This document shows positions 38,381 to 40,292 of a stretch of DNA of 40,292 bases, piece by piece; within the stretch, counting starts at the first letter, position 1, and every line of letters begins with the position of its first letter. A model generated the notes under the pieces. The model had not been told where the DNA came from and did no database searches. It saw only the letters and a program-made list of their open reading frames with translations. The position numbers and the translations under genes are program-made. The stretch spans positions 1 to 40,292 of the forward strand of contig DASSQD010000112.1 of assembly GCA_035702665.1 (NCBI GenBank), given 5' to 3'. The DNA is from VBDM01 sp035702665. Lineage in GTDB: Bacteria > Pseudomonadota > Gammaproteobacteria > Burkholderiales > SG8-39.

Positions 38381-40292
38381 CTAGCCGGCCGGGGCCGGCC
38401 CCAGCGGAATCGGGGCCGGGCTGGCGAAGTCCCCGGCCTTGATGACGGTGAGCTTCGCCGGATCGATATGCCGGCGCATGGCGTCGAGCACCTGCTGCGG
38501 CGTCAGCGCCGCGACCTTGCGCTCGAGATCGGCGTCCCAGGCGAAGCTGCGCCCGAGCACGAGATAGGCGACGAGGCGCCCCGCCAGGGCCGGGTCGCTC
38601 GAGCGGGAGAGCTGCCGCGCCTGCAGGAAGCCCTTCTTTCCGGCCTCGACTTCCTCGGGCGTGAATCCGTCGGTGAACGCCTTGCGCAGCTCGTCGTTCA
38701 TGGCCTCCTCGACGCGCTCGCGGTTCTGCGGGGCGTAGATCGCGAAGATGCCGAAGGCGCCCCGCGGGTAGAAGCTGTCGGCCGAAAGGAAGGAGCCGAC
38801 GCTGTACGACAGGCCCTCCTTCTCGCGGATGCGCCTCATCAGGCGCGAATCGGAGGACCCGCCGAAGATGTAGTTGCCCAGCAGCAGGGCGGGGTAGTCG
38901 GGGTCGTCGTCGCGCAGCTTGAGCAGCTCCGCGGCGCGCAGCACCGCGTTCGCCTTGTCGGGGGTCCGGATCGTCTCGTTCATCGGCGCGACGTCGGCGA
39001 CCTTGAGCGGTATGCGCGCGTAGGGCCGCGGGCTCTTCCAGTCGCCGAACAGATCCTGCGCGAGGCGCGTGACCGCCTCCGCATCGAAATCGCCCACGAT
39101 CGAGAGTTCGCTGTCGGACGCGCCGTAGAACTCCTCGTAGCAGTGCTTGACGTCCTCGAGGGTGAGGTCCTTGAGCCGCGCGGTGCGCTCGTCGAGCGAG
39201 CTCGTGTACAGCCAGTGCGAGGCCGGATAGGGGTTGAGGTGGCGCGTCAGGGCGAGCGTGGCGAGCGCGGCCGGATCGCTCCTCTGAGCGTCGATGCCGG
39301 TGAGCGAGGCGCGGCGCAGCTGCTCGAACTCGTCGTCCGGGAAGGACGGCTGGCGCAGGACCTCGGCCATCAGGCGCAGGGACTCCGGAAGGCTCTCGCG
39401 CACGGTCTCGATCGAGCCGCCGTCGCCGTCGACCACGACGTTGGCGTTGAGCTTGTCGAAGAGGTTGCGCAGCTGCTCGCGCGAATGCTCGCGCGTGCCG
39501 CGCAGCAGCATTCCGCTGGTTATGCCGCAGGCCGCGGCGCGGTTGGCCTTGCTCTGCTCGTCGCCCCATTGCAGCGCGAGCTGCGCCACGACCGTGCCGC
39601 CCCGGGTCTTCTTGGGAAGGAGCGCGAGCTTCATCCCGCCGGGCAGCGTCTTGCGGATGACGCGCGACTCGATGTTGGCCGGCGTCGGGTTGAAGTCCTC
39701 GCCCTGCGCCAGGGCGCCGGAGCCGCGATAGTCCTTGAGGGCGGCGGCAAGGTCGGGCACGGCCGGGATCTCCGCGCGGTCGGGCGAGGCGGTCGGCAGG
39801 AACGTCCCGAGCGTGCGGTTGGAGCGCCTGAGGTAGTGCACGGCGGCGGCCTGCACGTCGTCGGCGTTCACCTTCTTCAGGCGGTCACGGTACAGGAACA
39901 GGATGCGCCAGTCGCCCATGCCGGCGCATTCGGAGAGCGCCATGGTCAGCTCGCGCGAGTCGGCGAGCGTGAGCTCGATGTCGTTCAGCAGCCGGCGGCG
40001 CGCGAGGTCGACTTCCTCGTCGGTCGCCGGCCTGGCCGCGAACGATTCGAGCACGCCGAGCAGGGCGTCGCGCGCGGCGTCGATCGACGCGCCCTGCCGC
40101 ACGTTCGCGCCGAAGTATGCGAAGCCGGCTTCGCGCTGCTGGCGCTCGGTGCCGAAGATCGAGCTCGCGAGCCCCGTCTCGACCAGGGCCTTGTGCAGGC
40201 GTCCCCCCGGCACGTTGTTCAGCAGCGCCACGAGCACGTCGATGGCGGCGTACTCCGGGTGCGAGCCGGGCGGCACGTGATAGAGGGCCGAG
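38381..40292 (-). CDS. M16-family peptidase, C-terminal part (cut by window edge)
   Basis: The last 637 codons of a two-domain insulinase-like protein; the frame runs open through the window end. The visible part holds the end of the first M16 half (with LTLADSRELTMALSECAG) and the second half: LPGGMKLALLPKKTRGGTV, GITSGMLLRGTREHSREQL, IVGDFDAEAVTRLAQDLFG and the R-x-x-Y substrate-binding motif in RIREKEGLSYSVGSFLSAD. The zinc motif HxxEH of the first domain should lie outside the window. Such proteins (PqqL/YmxG-like) act in the periplasm on peptides. Export cannot be judged here. Confidence 0.9.
   Translation of the reverse strand, partial: SALYHVPPGSHPEYAAIDVLVALLNNVPGGRLHKALVETGLASSIFGTERQQREAGFAYFGANVRQGASIDAARDALLGVLESFAARPATDEEVDLARRRLLNDIELTLADSRELTMALSECAGMGDWRILFLYRDRLKKVNADDVQAAAVHYLRRSNRTLGTFLPTASPDRAEIPAVPDLAAALKDYRGSGALAQGEDFNPTPANIESRVIRKTLPGGMKLALLPKKTRGGTVVAQLALQWGDEQSKANRAAACGITSGMLLRGTREHSREQLRNLFDKLNANVVVDGDGGSIETVRESLPESLRLMAEVLRQPSFPDDEFEQLRRASLTGIDAQRSDPAALATLALTRHLNPYPASHWLYTSSLDERTARLKDLTLEDVKHCYEEFYGASDSELSIVGDFDAEAVTRLAQDLFGDWKSPRPYARIPLKVADVAPMNETIRTPDKANAVLRAAELLKLRDDDPDYPALLLGNYIFGGSSDSRLMRRIREKEGLSYSVGSFLSADSFYPRGAFGIFAIYAPQNRERVEEAMNDELRKAFTDGFTPEEVEAGKKGFLQARQLSRSSDPALAGRLVAYLVLGRSFAWDADLERKVAALTPQQVLDAMRRHIDPAKLTVIKAGDFASPAPIPLGPAPAG

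Noticed and set aside
38391..38402. Palindrome GGGGCCGGCCCC at the end of the M16 gene
   Set aside because: No T tract on either side and it lies in Pro/Ala/Gly codons of the C terminus, so a terminator is not supported.

Overview
The window looks like a chromosomal segment of a high-GC betaproteobacterium, probably Burkholderiales-like. The reasons are the high GC, a stand-alone Bug/TctC solute receptor, GreB, an AdoCbl-dependent ribonucleotide reductase, a MipA/OmpV porin-like protein, Kup, and many lipoproteins and outer-membrane proteins. No phage, transposase, plasmid or CRISPR genes were seen. The assignment rests on family recognition only.

Region by region. (1) 1-1797: a three-gene minus-strand run (hydroxynitrile-lyase-type cupin, carboxymuconolactone-decarboxylase-family protein, zinc alcohol dehydrogenase cut by the window edge) read away from a LysR regulator. 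(2) 2006-4803: a coiled-coil lipoprotein, a GTG-start isochorismatase-family hydrolase, a relic of the 3' half of a tRNA-Asn gene, an orphan NMT1/SsuA-type binding lipoprotein, and a small dispersed palindrome. (3) 4804-9137: two paralogous FAD/Fe-S GMC dehydrogenase large subunits on either side of one Tat-exported small subunit. (4) 9211-14850: an FN3 lipoprotein, a non-canonical NRAMP transporter, an aromatic/aspartate aminotransferase, a tiny membrane protein, and a pair made of a 4,5-dihydroxyphthalate-decarboxylase-like protein and LigJ (protocatechuate 4,5-cleavage pathway), then a membrane-anchored protein.

(5) 14881-17182: a hairpin, a short leader ORF, a large membrane protein with a long coiled coil, and a von Willebrand A lipoprotein. 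I cannot assign this module to a described system, and it is the best candidate here for something new. (6) 17187-22050: a coiled-coil protein, Kup with a good promoter, two tandem 2-hydroxyacid dehydrogenases, and a PagL-like barrel whose only in-frame ATG comes from a 13-bp tandem duplication. (7) 22051-24173: a structured non-coding stretch ending in a strong terminator, a PlsC-type acyltransferase, an exported helical protein and an SRPBCC protein. (8) 24175-30217: NrdJ, a pirin, a TerC-type membrane protein, a small membrane protein and a PQQ-type sugar dehydrogenase. (9) 30226-35418: a TctC receptor, a small lipoprotein, an endonuclease/exonuclease/phosphatase protein, and a tight MetY - alpha/beta hydrolase - MipA operon. 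(10) 35477-40292: a terminator, a DegP/HtrA protease behind a membrane-ankyrin gene, GreB with a near-consensus promoter, and the C-terminal part of an M16 peptidase.

Most genes are ordinary metabolism, transport and envelope functions with no overall theme. Coherent pairs are the LysR-cupin divergon, the GMC dehydrogenase set, the decarboxylase-like/LigJ pair, and the membrane/VWA module.
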